Shown: in pieces, positions 50,097-58,831 of the stretch
Numbering within the stretch: position 1 is the first letter of the stretch
Layout of the letters: every line of letters begins with the position of its first letter
The notes under the pieces: generated by a model
What the model was told of the DNA's origin: nothing
What the model saw: only the letters and a program-made list of their open reading frames with translations
Databases searched by the model: none
NCBI RefSeq assembly: GCF_001618145.1
Contig: NZ_LQNF01000020.1
Span: forward strand, 1 to 64,000
Source of the DNA: Oceanobacillus damuensis
Lineage (GTDB): Bacteria; Bacillota; Bacilli; Bacillales; Amphibacillaceae
DNA length: 64,000 bases
Reading direction: 5' to 3'
Translations under genes and position numbers: made by a program

Positions 50097-51464
50097 ATGA
50101 ACCTTAGTGAAAAATTAGCGGATTATATCATACAGACCGATTATGAGGCTCTTCCCGAAGAAGTCATCGAGTTCACAAAGCTGTGCATTCTGGACTATTT
50201 CGGTTCAGCGATTGCGGGTTCGACAAAGGAACCAATTAAAAAAATCGATGCGCTCGTAAATGAAATGGGTGGCTCCCCACAGGCGTCTATAATCACCGGT
50301 GGCAAGTCTTCCGCCATGCAGGCTGCCTTACTAAATGGTTCTGCAAGTCACATGGTAGAGCAGGACGATATTCATAAAGCGTCCATTATCCACGCAGCAA
50401 CAGTTGTGATTCCAGCTGCACTCGCTGTTTCTGAATGGAAGAAGTTAACCGGTAAAGAGCTGATCACAGCTGTAATCGCAGGATATGAAGTATGCTATCG
50501 AATAGGAGAGGCAGTGACACCATCACACTACTATTACTGGCACAATACTGCGACATGCGGTACTTTTGGAGCAGCAGCGGCAGTAGCCAAACTTTTGAAC
50601 CTTACAAAGGAACAAATTGTCCATGCATTAGGCAGTGCGGGGACTCAAGCTGCAGGTCTATGGGAATTTATTGAAGATGGAGCAATGTCAAAACAATTGC
50701 ATCCAGGGAAAGCAGCAATGAATGGTGTAATCAGTGCACTATTAGCCGAAAAAGACTTTACAGCAGCAAGCCAAATATTGGAAGGCAAAAGAGGCTTTTT
50801 TGAGGCGATGAGTGAAACCTATGATATATCAAAAGTGACTGAAGGCATTGGTAGTACGTATAAAATTATGGAAAACTCCTTTAAAGTACATGCTTCCTGT
50901 CGACATACCCATCATGCGATGGACTTGATGATTGAAGTTTCCAGACAGGCAGATGTAAAAGCTTCTGATATTGAAGTGGTTACAGTTAAGACATACCAAG
51001 TTGCGATTGACATTACAGATAATGACAATCCACAAACCGAATATGCTGCTAAATTTAGTTTGCAATATTGTACAGCACTTGCCCTTATAAAAGGGGAAGG
51101 TGGACTTCATGCTTTTAATGAAGATAGCTTATGGGATCATGAAATTCGTGATCTGATGAAACGAGTGAAAGTGGAGGTTGGAGCCGATATCCAACAGGCA
51201 TATCCAGAAAAATGGGGAGCAAAAGTAGAAATCCGTTTAAAAGATGGGGAGATCATTGAAGTTGAAACAGATTTTCCAAGAGGTGACCCGGAGAACCCGG
51301 TAACAAAAGCGGATTTACTTGAAAAGTTTCATCGCTTAGCTTTACCTTGGTCTGAAGTGGATCGCGACGGTTTAGCAGGAAAAATTATGGAACTTGAAAG
51401 CCAGTCAAACTTAAACGAACTATTTGCAGGAACAGAGGCAACCACGACAAGTAATCATTCATAA
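50097..51464 (+). CDS. MmgE/PrpD family protein
   Basis: A 455-residue member of the MmgE/PrpD family. Typical segments are DYFGSAIAGS near the N terminus, the lid region HWHNTATCGTFGAAAAVAK, and KVHASCRHTHHAMD in the C-terminal half. Known members dehydrate 2-methylcitrate or decarboxylate cis-aconitate to itaconate; other activities exist. No methylcitrate synthase or lyase is nearby, so a role in handling a branched C5 or C6 acid together with the following genes is inferred. AAAGGAG precedes the ATG. It is the first gene of the catabolic cluster. Confidence 0.85.
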   Translation: MNLSEKLADYIIQTDYEALPEEVIEFTKLCILDYFGSAIAGSTKEPIKKIDALVNEMGGSPQASIITGGKSSAMQAALLNGSASHMVEQDDIHKASIIHAATVVIPAALAVSEWKKLTGKELITAVIAGYEVCYRIGEAVTPSHYYYWHNTATCGTFGAAAAVAKLLNLTKEQIVHALGSAGTQAAGLWEFIEDGAMSKQLHPGKAAMNGVISALLAEKDFTAASQILEGKRGFFEAMSETYDISKVTEGIGSTYKIMENSFKVHASCRHTHHAMDLMIEVSRQADVKASDIEVVTVKTYQVAIDITDNDNPQTEYAAKFSLQYCTALALIKGEGGLHAFNEDSLWDHEIRDLMKRVKVEVGADIQQAYPEKWGAKVEIRLKDGEIIEVETDFPRGDPENPVTKADLLEKFHRLALPWSEVDRDGLAGKIMELESQSNLNELFAGTEATTTSNHS

Positions 51465-51503
51465 CAAACGTAGACAGAAACAAACGGGAATGGAGTAATT
51501 AAT

Positions 51504-52169
51504 ATGGCAGAAGAGATGAATTTACGATTAGGAAACAGAGAAATGCTGCCGAATTCGGTGAGCAGTATTTTACGGCAAGCCATTCTGAAGGGTGTTTTTA
51601 AACCTGGAGAAAGACTTGTTCAAACAGAACTCGCAGAACAAATTGGCGTCAGCAGAATGCCAGTACGGGAAGCATTAAAAACACTGGAATTAGAGGGACT
51701 CGTTACATTGGAACCTCATAAGGGGGCTGTGGTAAGGTCCATAACTGTTGAGGATGTTGAAGAAATATATGAATTGCGTTCTGTAATTGAATCGCTCGTG
51801 TTGAAAAAAAGCATTCCGAATTTAAATGAGGAAAATGTTAGAGCTTTAAACGAAATGCATATTCAAATGTTAAAGACAACAGATAAAGAAACATATGTGG
51901 ATTTGAATCGTCGTTTTCACTCTTTGTTATATAGTGGATGTGATAGTGATCGACTAAAAAGTTTCATGGAGACGATTTCCCATGGGCTCGCACAAGATAC
52001 GCCCCATATTATTCCCGGGCAGATAGAGAAATCAAATATGGAACACGAAAAAATTCTGGAAGCAATAAGCAGCAAGAATATTAAAAAGGCAAGGGAAGAA
52101 CTGGAGTACCATATAAAAAGAACAGGCAAGGAACTAATCAAGTTTATGAAGGAAGAAAACAAGGGTTAG
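51504..52169 (+). CDS. GntR family (FCD-domain) transcriptional regulator
   Basis: A 221-residue regulator with an N-terminal winged helix (LAEQIGVSRMPVREALKTLE) and a C-terminal all-helical FCD domain that usually binds a carboxylic acid through a metal held by Asp and His residues (for example in DLNRRFHSLLY). It follows the PrpD-like gene by 40 bases and precedes the lyase gene. It probably senses the cluster's substrate and binds the ATTGNATCCAAT sites at 50050 and 52278. Confidence 0.9.
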   Translation: MAEEMNLRLGNREMLPNSVSSILRQAILKGVFKPGERLVQTELAEQIGVSRMPVREALKTLELEGLVTLEPHKGAVVRSITVEDVEEIYELRSVIESLVLKKSIPNLNEENVRALNEMHIQMLKTTDKETYVDLNRRFHSLLYSGCDSDRLKSFMETISHGLAQDTPHIIPGQIEKSNMEHEKILEAISSKNIKKAREELEYHIKRTGKELIKFMKEENKG

Positions 52170-52275
52170 AACGCTACTTTCATAAACTGATCGCATGTAA
52201 TTTATTCAGAAAAAATAAAACAAATAAATTAATTGAAATATTTAGTTTACAAATTAATGTGAATCTATTAAGATA

Positions 52276-52298
52276 ATATTGTATCCAATCTACAATAT
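52276..52298. promoter_or_regulatory. Operator-like site 2 for the GntR regulator
   Basis: ATATTGTA and TACAATAT (8-bp arms, 7-base spacer) enclose ATTGTATCCAAT (52278-52289), one mismatch from ATTGTATACAAT. It lies in the 243-base gap between the regulator and the lyase gene, which holds no gene but presumably a second promoter. Confidence 0.55.
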
Positions 52299-52412
52299 CC
52301 ATTATTAGGGGGACGTGTTAAAAACCCCTCCCATAGACAAGTAAAATGCATAAACCTTTCTTGCTTCCATATGTGCAACTGGCATTTCAAGTTTTCAAAA
52401 AGGAGGTCTTCC

Positions 52413-53264
52413 ATGAATCGAACATGGATTTTCATACCTGGAAATCAAACGAAACATATCGATAAAGCACCGACACTGTCAGCAGATAACATTATTTTTG
52501 ATCTAGAAGACAGTGTGGCTTCTGAAGAAAAAGAAGGGGCACGTCATAAAATTAAAAAAGCGATTAATGAATTAGAAACAAAGGCAAGGAAATTTGTCCG
52601 TGTAAACGAGATAAACAGTCCATACTTCCTGGATGACATCTCAGCTGTTGTATCGCAAAAGCTGGATGGTCTGGTCATTCCTAAAGTGAATGGTAAAGAG
52701 GATATTCAGCTTGTGGACTACTTGATAGCACAGTTCGAAGCAAGGAATGACGTAAAGGCTGGTAGCATTTCGCTAATCCCCTTGATTGAAACCGGAAAAG
52801 GTATGCATCATGCATATGAAATTGCCAAAGCGAGTGACCGAATTGAAGCACTGGCATTCGGAGCGGAAGACTTCATGCTGGATATGAGTATTCCTAAAGA
52901 CGAAGGGAATGCACTTCTGATGGCACGCTCGAATCTGGTAATGTTCTCAAACGCAGCAGGGATTCAGCCGCCGATTGATGGGGTGTATACAGATATCCAT
53001 CATCAGGATGGACTTCAAAAGGCTACGAATGTAGCAAAAAGTCTAGGGTTTCAAGGAAAACTGATTATCCACCCAAAACAGTTGGAAGCTGTAAACAATA
53101 TATTTTTACCTACCGAATCAGAGCTACGTAAAGCAAGAAAAATTGTCGAAGCATACGAAGCATCGCAGCAGAATGGGATTGGGGCCATTCAGGTAGATGG
53201 AAAGATGATTGACGTCCCTGTGGCAGAGCGTGCCAAAAGATTACTAGAAAATGTAAGCGTTTAA
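52413..53264 (+). CDS. CitE-like acyl-CoA lyase (HpcH/HpaI aldolase family)
   Basis: A 283-residue TIM-barrel protein. RTWIFIPGNQTKHI, IIFDLEDSV and FGAEDFMLDMSIP (acidic residues that hold Mg2+) are the CitE hallmarks. Stand-alone CitE-like proteins cleave malyl-CoA, beta-methylmalyl-CoA or citramalyl-CoA rather than act in citrate lyase, and no citD or citF is present. With the CoA transferase and MaoC hydratase beside it, citramalyl-CoA or methylmalyl-CoA lyase activity is the best inference. The ATG at 52413 follows AAAAGGAGG. Confidence 0.88.
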   Translation: MNRTWIFIPGNQTKHIDKAPTLSADNIIFDLEDSVASEEKEGARHKIKKAINELETKARKFVRVNEINSPYFLDDISAVVSQKLDGLVIPKVNGKEDIQLVDYLIAQFEARNDVKAGSISLIPLIETGKGMHHAYEIAKASDRIEALAFGAEDFMLDMSIPKDEGNALLMARSNLVMFSNAAGIQPPIDGVYTDIHHQDGLQKATNVAKSLGFQGKLIIHPKQLEAVNNIFLPTESELRKARKIVEAYEASQQNGIGAIQVDGKMIDVPVAERAKRLLENVSV

Positions 53265-53265
53265 A
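53252..53265 (+). promoter_or_regulatory. cre-like site 1 at the end of the lyase gene
   Basis: TGTAAGCGTTTAAA matches the catabolite-responsive element TGWAARCGYTWNCW at 13 of 14 positions. It overlaps the lyase stop codon and precedes the CoA-transferase gene. CcpA repression (roadblock) of the downstream genes is inferred. Confidence 0.5.
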
Positions 53266-53285
53266 TATAGTGGAGGAGGGATCGT

Positions 53286-54443
53286 TTGTTACCTTTAGAA
53301 GGAGTGACAGTCGTATCTTTAGAGCAAGCCATTGCCGTGCCATTTGCAACAAGGCAGCTTGCGGACTTAGGTGCACGCGTAATTAAAGTCGAACGACCAG
53401 GTGCTGGAGACTTTGCAAGAGATTATGATACAACGGTCAACGGGTTATCCAGTCACTTTGTATGGTGTAACAGATCAAAAGAATCGATTGCATTGGATCT
53501 GAAATCAGAGGATGGCAAAAGAGCATTGCGTCGTTTGCTGGAAAAGGCAGATGTATTCGTACAAAACTTGGCACCTGGGGCATTAGAAAGAATGGGGTTT
53601 ATACCAGAAGAGTTAGTTGAAAAACATCCCAAATTAATTGTCTGCAGCCTTTCTGGATATGGAAAGGGTGGACCATACGAACAGAAGAAAGCGTATGATC
53701 TCCTTGTCCAATGTGAAGCAGGTCTCGTATCCATCACCGGAACAGAAGAAACACCATCAAAAGCTGGAATTTCCATTGCAGATATTGCAGCAGGGATGTA
53801 CACCTACACTGGAATATTAACGGCAATCATGAATCGTTCAAAAACTGGTAAAGGAACAGTCATGGAAGTTTCCATGCTTGAAGCATTAGGAGAGTGGATG
53901 GGTTACCCAGCCTATTATGCGGCATATGGAGGAAACGAACCAAAGCGTGCAGGTGCAAGTCATTCGACCATCTATCCATATGGACCATTTCAATGTGGAG
54001 ATGGAAAAACCGTATTCATTGGTCTGCAGAATGAAAGGGAATGGAAACATTTTTGCGAGAACGTACTAAAAAATCCATCCCTTGCAACAGATTCTCGTTT
54101 TGAAAGTAATTCCAAGCGTTCTGAAAACCGCCGGGAACTAAAACAGATAATAGAAGCACAATTCGCTTCACTCACATCTGATGAAGTCATCGAGAGAGTA
54201 GAATCTTCTAAAATCGCAAATGCGCGTTTAAACACGATGAAAGACTTTTTCGACCATCCTCAATTAAAAGCAAGAAACCGTTGGAAGAAAATTGCTACGC
54301 CAGCAGGTGAAATTCAGGCACTCAAGCCTCCTGTAACAATGGCAGGCGTTGAGAATGTAATGAATCCTGTACCAGCACTTGGAGAGCACACAAATCAAAT
54401 TTTAAAAGAAATAGGTATGGAAGTAAGTACCATAAACAAATAG
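53286..54443 (+). CDS. Class III (CaiB/BaiF) CoA transferase
   Basis: A 385-residue family III CoA transferase. The catalytic Asp lies in KKAYDLLVQCEAGLVSITG at about residue 138. ATRQLADLGARVIKVERPGAGDFARD and VMEVSMLEALGEW are conserved. It would activate the imported dicarboxylate by moving CoA from succinyl-CoA or acetyl-CoA. A TTG start at 53286 follows GGAGGAGGG. The MaoC gene begins 10 bases after its stop. Confidence 0.92.
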   Translation: MLPLEGVTVVSLEQAIAVPFATRQLADLGARVIKVERPGAGDFARDYDTTVNGLSSHFVWCNRSKESIALDLKSEDGKRALRRLLEKADVFVQNLAPGALERMGFIPEELVEKHPKLIVCSLSGYGKGGPYEQKKAYDLLVQCEAGLVSITGTEETPSKAGISIADIAAGMYTYTGILTAIMNRSKTGKGTVMEVSMLEALGEWMGYPAYYAAYGGNEPKRAGASHSTIYPYGPFQCGDGKTVFIGLQNEREWKHFCENVLKNPSLATDSRFESNSKRSENRRELKQIIEAQFASLTSDEVIERVESSKIANARLNTMKDFFDHPQLKARNRWKKIATPAGEIQALKPPVTMAGVENVMNPVPALGEHTNQILKEIGMEVSTINK

Positions 54444-54453
54444 GAGGAAAATG

Positions 54454-54978
54454 ATGAGTATTCGAGAAGGCTGGGTAGGCCGTTTTTATGAGGATTTTGA
54501 AATGGGAGATATATATTCGCATCCACTAGGAAGAACGGTTACGAAGACGGATAACATCTATATGACACTGCTGACACAAAATACCAATCCAATACACTTT
54601 GACAGTTATTATTCAGAGCAGACCGAATTCGGGCAGCCATTAGTGGATTCGACGTTCACAATTGCACTTGTTACCGGGCAGTCTGTTTCAGATCTATCAC
54701 AAAATGCGATGGCAAACCTTGGCTGGGATGAGGTTCGATTGCCAAATCCTGTATTTGAAGGGGATACCATTTACTCTTATTCAGAGGTATTGGAAAAACG
54801 GGAATCCAAATCACGACCAATCGTTGGGATTGTAAAAGTAAAGACATCTGGCTATAACCAAAAAGGAGATATAGTCATAACGTTTAAACGTACATTCATG
54901 ATTTATAAAAAGGATCATGCACCAAAAGAAAAAAATACATTACTTGAAAAAGTGCTTGAGAAAGAAAATTCAAGGTAA
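54454..54978 (+). CDS. MaoC family hydratase, mesaconyl-/itaconyl-CoA hydratase-like
   Basis: A 174-residue single hot-dog protein. The hydratase motif is TQNTNPIHFDSYY: the catalytic His is present, but the Asp that usually precedes NPIH by two residues is Asn. The N terminus GRTVTKTDNIYMTLLTQNT resembles MaoC proteins that hydrate mesaconyl-CoA-type dicarboxylic thioesters rather than (R)-specific enoyl-CoA hydratases. The second of two adjacent ATGs is chosen from spacing to AGGAGG. It is embedded between the CoA transferase and the hydratase subunits. Confidence 0.82.
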   Translation: MSIREGWVGRFYEDFEMGDIYSHPLGRTVTKTDNIYMTLLTQNTNPIHFDSYYSEQTEFGQPLVDSTFTIALVTGQSVSDLSQNAMANLGWDEVRLPNPVFEGDTIYSYSEVLEKRESKSRPIVGIVKVKTSGYNQKGDIVITFKRTFMIYKKDHAPKEKNTLLEKVLEKENSR

Positions 54979-54992
54979 GTGAGGATGGTGGC

Positions 54993-55835
54993 ATGAAACA
55001 AATAACCTACGAAAAGATCGTCGAGGAAGTGGCAAGGCTTTGCCAGGAAGCTAACTATGACCTTGGTCAAGATGTGATCCAGGCATTTGAGGATTCTGTG
55101 AAAACAGAAACATCTGAGGCTGGGAAAAGTATTCTGAATCAGTTAATTGACAATGCAAATATTGCGACCGCAAACAGGGTGCCAATGTGTCAGGATACAG
55201 GTGTATCGGTATTTATCGTTAAACTCGGTCAGGATTGTCATATCACTGGCGGCTCCCTTCAGGATGCAATTAACGAGGGAGTAAGAACAGGGTATGAAGA
55301 AGGTTATTTAAGATACTCGATTGTTGATGACCCAATCAATCGCAAAAATACAGGTGACAACACACCATCCGTAATCCATGTTGAATTAGTGGAAGGTGAA
55401 GATTTAGAAATACAAATGACCGCTAAAGGCGGTGGTGCGGAGAATATGAGCGCACTGAAAATGCTCACTCCAAGCGATGGGTTGGAAGGGGTTAAGGAGT
55501 TCATCTTAAACACGGTGAGGGAAGCTGGGCCAAACGCATGTCCACCACTTGTCGTTGGGGTGGGTATTGGAGGAAACTTTGAGTCCTGTGCATACTTAGC
55601 AAAAAAATCTCTCTTCCGTCCAGTTGGTGAAAGGCATGTGCAGCCTGATATAGCAGCATTGGAAGAAGAAATGATCATAGAGATAAATAAATTGGGAATC
55701 GGGCCACAAGGAATGGGTGGGACCACGACAGCACTGGATATCAAGATTGAAACAGCCCCATGCCATATTGCAGCATTACCTGTAGCGGTCAATCTGAACT
55801 GTCATGCCAGCCGTCATAAGCATGTGAGATTGTAA
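54993..55835 (+). CDS. Class I fumarase-type hydro-lyase, alpha subunit
   Basis: A 280-residue subunit of an oxygen-sensitive [4Fe-4S] hydratase (TtdA/fumarase N-terminal domain family). The three cluster cysteines lie in MCQDTG, GPNACPPLV and FESCAYLAKK. Two-subunit members act on fumarate, tartrate or mesaconate. Because it is flanked by the MaoC and acyl-CoA dehydrogenase genes, mesaconate/citramalate interconversion (mesaconase) is as plausible as fumarase. It cannot be settled from sequence alone. Confidence 0.92.
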   Translation: MKQITYEKIVEEVARLCQEANYDLGQDVIQAFEDSVKTETSEAGKSILNQLIDNANIATANRVPMCQDTGVSVFIVKLGQDCHITGGSLQDAINEGVRTGYEEGYLRYSIVDDPINRKNTGDNTPSVIHVELVEGEDLEIQMTAKGGGAENMSALKMLTPSDGLEGVKEFILNTVREAGPNACPPLVVGVGIGGNFESCAYLAKKSLFRPVGERHVQPDIAALEEEMIIEINKLGIGPQGMGGTTTALDIKIETAPCHIAALPVAVNLNCHASRHKHVRL

Positions 55836-55846
55836 GGAGGTCTAAC

Positions 55847-56401
55847 ATGGCTCAACATTATATACGTGTCCCTTTTGAAGATGGGGTGGAACTGGAATTA
55901 CGTGCTGGCGATCAAGTATTTTTAACTGGAACGATTTTTACGGCAAGGGATGCCGCCCATAAGCGGATGGTAGAACAGCTGGAAAAAGGGGAAGCACTCC
56001 CGATTGATCTAACAAACCAAGCGATATACTACGTCGGTCCAACGCCAGCGAAGCCGGGGGCGGTTATTGGATCTGCCGGTCCGACAACAAGCAGCCGGAT
56101 GGATAAATATACACCAAGACTTCTGCAGGAAGGCTTAAAAGGAATGATTGGTAAAGGGTATCGAAGCAAGAAGGTCATTGACTCGATTGCCGAAAATAAC
56201 GCCGTCTATTTCGCTGCGATTGGTGGATCAGGAGCGCTTCTTGCCCAAAAGATAAAATCCTCGGAGCTTATTGCATATGAAGACCTTGGAACAGAGGCAA
56301 TACGTAAAATAGAAGTGGAAAATTTCCCTTGTATTGTGGTGAATGATCATAAAGGAGGAGATTGGTATAAGGAATCACAAGCAAACTTCAAGCAAAGTTA
56401 A
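55847..56401 (+). CDS. Class I fumarase-type hydro-lyase, beta subunit
   Basis: A 184-residue partner of the preceding gene (fumarase C-terminal domain family), starting 11 bases after it behind AAGGAGG. The substrate-binding segment GAVIGSAGPTTSSRMDKYTP and GMIGKGYRSKKV are typical. Together the two chains make the active enzyme. Confidence 0.92.
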   Translation: MAQHYIRVPFEDGVELELRAGDQVFLTGTIFTARDAAHKRMVEQLEKGEALPIDLTNQAIYYVGPTPAKPGAVIGSAGPTTSSRMDKYTPRLLQEGLKGMIGKGYRSKKVIDSIAENNAVYFAAIGGSGALLAQKIKSSELIAYEDLGTEAIRKIEVENFPCIVVNDHKGGDWYKESQANFKQS

Positions 56402-56443
56402 TAATTGGGCTATAAAAATCATATAAAGGTAGGGAGAGGTATC

Positions 56444-57643
56444 ATGAATAGACTGCAACCTGTAAAGGGACCAATTACATTAAGTGAGGAAGAAAGAGAA
56501 GGGTTGAGACAAGAAATCCGAGCATTGTGTAATTCCTTTGGTAATGACTATTGGAGACGACTCGATCCGGGCCGAGAATATCCCCATGGGTTTGTTGACG
56601 CGTTAACCGAAGCTGGTTATTTATCTGTACTCATTCCTGAAGAATATGGTGGAAAAGGCTATGGACTGACAGAAGCAACAATCATCTTAGAAGAAATTCA
56701 CCGTTCTGGAGGACACGCAGCAGCATGTCACGCACAGATGTATACGATGGGATCGCTTTTACGGCACGGAAGTGAAGAGCAAAAGCAAAAATATTTACCT
56801 GGCATTGCCAACGGAGAGATTCGATTACAGGCATTTTCCATAACAGAGCCCGATGCCGGCTCCAATACAACAGCAATCAGCACATTTGCGGAAAATACAA
56901 AGAGTGGCTATGTTGTAAATGGTCATAAAAACTGGACAAGCCGAATTCAACAATCCGATTTATTATTGCTGCTGGCACGTACAACACCTTTTGAAGAAGT
57001 GGAGAAAAAATCCCAAGGTATTACATTATTCCTCGTAGATTTACGTGAGATTCGCAAAAATCAACCCGACTCATTGGTTGTCGAACCCGTTCGTACGATG
57101 TTTAACTATGCTACAAATAAGATTTGGTACAAAGATATGGAAATACCTGAAGACAGTGTTATTGGGGAAGAAGGAAAAGGATTTAAATATGTATTGGACG
57201 GAATGAATGCCGAACGGATTCTGCTTGCAGCTGAAACAATCGGAGACGGATATTTCTTTATCGACCGTGCAGTTGAGTATGCAAGCAACCGGGAAGTTTT
57301 TAATCGGAAAATTGGTCAAAATCAAGGGGTACAATTTCCGATTGCACAAGCCTATACAAAAGTAAAAGCGGCAGATCTCCTGCGCTACGAAGCTGCGAAA
57401 AAGTTTGATACAGGCGAAAATTGTGGAGAAGAAGCAAACACTGCAAAGTTTCTATCCAGCGAAGCAAGCTGGGAAGCAGGGAATGCCTGTATAAATACGT
57501 ATGGCGGAAACGGATTTGTCGATCAGTATGATATTGAACGTAAATTTCGCGAAACCCGCATGTATCAGGTTGCACCTGTAAACAACAATTTAATCTTATC
57601 CTACATTGGGGAGCATGTGCTAAAAATGCCACGTTCCTATTAA
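56444..57643 (+). CDS. Acyl-CoA dehydrogenase
   Basis: A 399-residue FAD flavoprotein with the usual three-part fold. The flavin-contact segment is FSITEPDAGSNTTAIS. The position of the usual C-terminal catalytic Glu reads YQVAPVNNN and has no Glu. Glu257 in NAERILLAAETIG occupies the helix-G position used by isovaleryl-CoA and long-chain dehydrogenases, so it is the probable base. Together with its neighbours this suggests a branched or dicarboxylic thioester such as methylsuccinyl-CoA, although known methylsuccinyl-CoA dehydrogenases are longer. The ATG at 56444 follows GGGAGAGG. Confidence 0.9.
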   Translation: MNRLQPVKGPITLSEEEREGLRQEIRALCNSFGNDYWRRLDPGREYPHGFVDALTEAGYLSVLIPEEYGGKGYGLTEATIILEEIHRSGGHAAACHAQMYTMGSLLRHGSEEQKQKYLPGIANGEIRLQAFSITEPDAGSNTTAISTFAENTKSGYVVNGHKNWTSRIQQSDLLLLLARTTPFEEVEKKSQGITLFLVDLREIRKNQPDSLVVEPVRTMFNYATNKIWYKDMEIPEDSVIGEEGKGFKYVLDGMNAERILLAAETIGDGYFFIDRAVEYASNREVFNRKIGQNQGVQFPIAQAYTKVKAADLLRYEAAKKFDTGENCGEEANTAKFLSSEASWEAGNACINTYGGNGFVDQYDIERKFRETRMYQVAPVNNNLILSYIGEHVLKMPRSY

Positions 57644-57657
57644 TGAAAGCGTTTAAA
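57644..57657 (+). promoter_or_regulatory. cre-like site 2 before the TRAP transporter genes
   Basis: TGAAAGCGTTTAAA matches TGWAARCGYTWNCW at 13 of 14 positions and shares AAGCGTTTAAATA with cre-like site 1. It begins directly after the dehydrogenase stop codon, 39 bases before the TAXI receptor gene. Confidence 0.5.
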
Positions 57658-57695
57658 TAAAAATATTGATTTAAATTTTACGAGGAGGAAAGACG

Positions 57696-58736
57696 ATGAA
57701 AAAATATTGGTTTCTTATAATGGCAGCACTTTTTCTAGGGTTACTTACGGCATGTGGCGGTGGAGATGAAAATTCTTCCGATGCTGAATCAGGAGATTTC
57801 CAAGAAGATGAATACCCAAGCACAGTCACAATCGGAACAGCATCACAAGGTGGAACCTATTATATTTGGGGTGGCGGCTTTGCGAACATGCTGGAAGAAC
57901 ATTTAGATATCACATCCAATGTTGAAGTAACAGGGGGACCTGTCCACAATATCCAATTGCTTGACCAAGGTGATATCCAATTAGGAATGGTGACGGAAGG
58001 GCCGCTTTACGAGGGATATAATGCATCAGGAGACTGGGCAGAGAAGGAATATAAAGACATTCGAGTGATTTTCCCGATGTACAACACACCTTTTAACTGG
58101 TGGTCACTGGCATCTACAGGTGTTACAAGTATCGAAGAACATGAAGGAGAACGTGTTGGTGTAGGGCCTTCCGGTGGGACTCCTGGAACATATAACCCAC
58201 TTATTTATAAAACATTAGGGATTGAAACAGGAGACCAGGTGCAAGCGGGTGCGAGTGATATGGTTTCGCAAATGCTCGATGGTCAATTAAAACATATCGG
58301 ATTCTCAGCGGGTATTCCAATATCGGCAGTAGTTGAAGTTGAAACACAAGAAGACATCAATATTTACGGGATTGACGGCGAAAACCGCGATAAGGTAATC
58401 GAAGAGCTTCCATATTTCCAGGAATTTGTGATTCCTGATGGAACGTACCAGCAGCAAGAGGGCGATATCGAAACGATTGCACAATTTAACTTTGGTGTGG
58501 TCCAAAAAGAAGCAAATACCGACTTTGTATATGACTTTGTGAAAATGTACCACGAAAATATTGATCAAATGATTAACACACATGCATCTGCTGAAGAAGC
58601 GAAAGATCCAGAAGCGATATTGAAAAATACCCAGTTCCCATTGCACCCAGGGGCAATCCGTTACTACGAGGAAATAGGCATTGATATTCCTGAAGAATTA
58701 TATCCAGAAGAGTATGAAGCGGAAGCAAGCGAGTAA
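57696..58736 (+). CDS. TAXI-type TRAP transporter solute-binding lipoprotein
   Basis: A 346-residue lipoprotein (lipobox LLTAC, Cys20) of the TAXI family, recognised by TIGTASQGGTYYIWGGGFANML and GPSGGTPGTYNPLIYKTLGI. It would capture a carboxylate outside the cell and deliver it to the fused TRAP permease downstream. GAGGAGG precedes the ATG. It is the first transport gene of the catabolic cluster. Confidence 0.92.
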   Translation: MKKYWFLIMAALFLGLLTACGGGDENSSDAESGDFQEDEYPSTVTIGTASQGGTYYIWGGGFANMLEEHLDITSNVEVTGGPVHNIQLLDQGDIQLGMVTEGPLYEGYNASGDWAEKEYKDIRVIFPMYNTPFNWWSLASTGVTSIEEHEGERVGVGPSGGTPGTYNPLIYKTLGIETGDQVQAGASDMVSQMLDGQLKHIGFSAGIPISAVVEVETQEDINIYGIDGENRDKVIEELPYFQEFVIPDGTYQQQEGDIETIAQFNFGVVQKEANTDFVYDFVKMYHENIDQMINTHASAEEAKDPEAILKNTQFPLHPGAIRYYEEIGIDIPEELYPEEYEAEASE

Positions 58737-58763
58737 GCGTTGCAGATAGAAGGGGGATGTTTC

Positions 58764-58803
58764 AAAGTTGAATAGATTCTCCTTCAGGAATCTATTCAAC
58801 TTT
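58764..58803 (+). other. Perfect 16-bp stem-loop between TRAP receptor and permease genes
   Basis: AAAGTTGAATAGATTC (58764-58779) and GAATCTATTCAACTTT (58788-58803) with the loop TCCTTCAG. There is no T-run. It lies in the spacer after a binding-protein gene, where such hairpins commonly protect the upstream mRNA or limit permease expression; the role is inferred. Confidence 0.7.
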
Positions 58804-58831
58804 AGATTTGATTTCATCGGGAGGATAAAAC

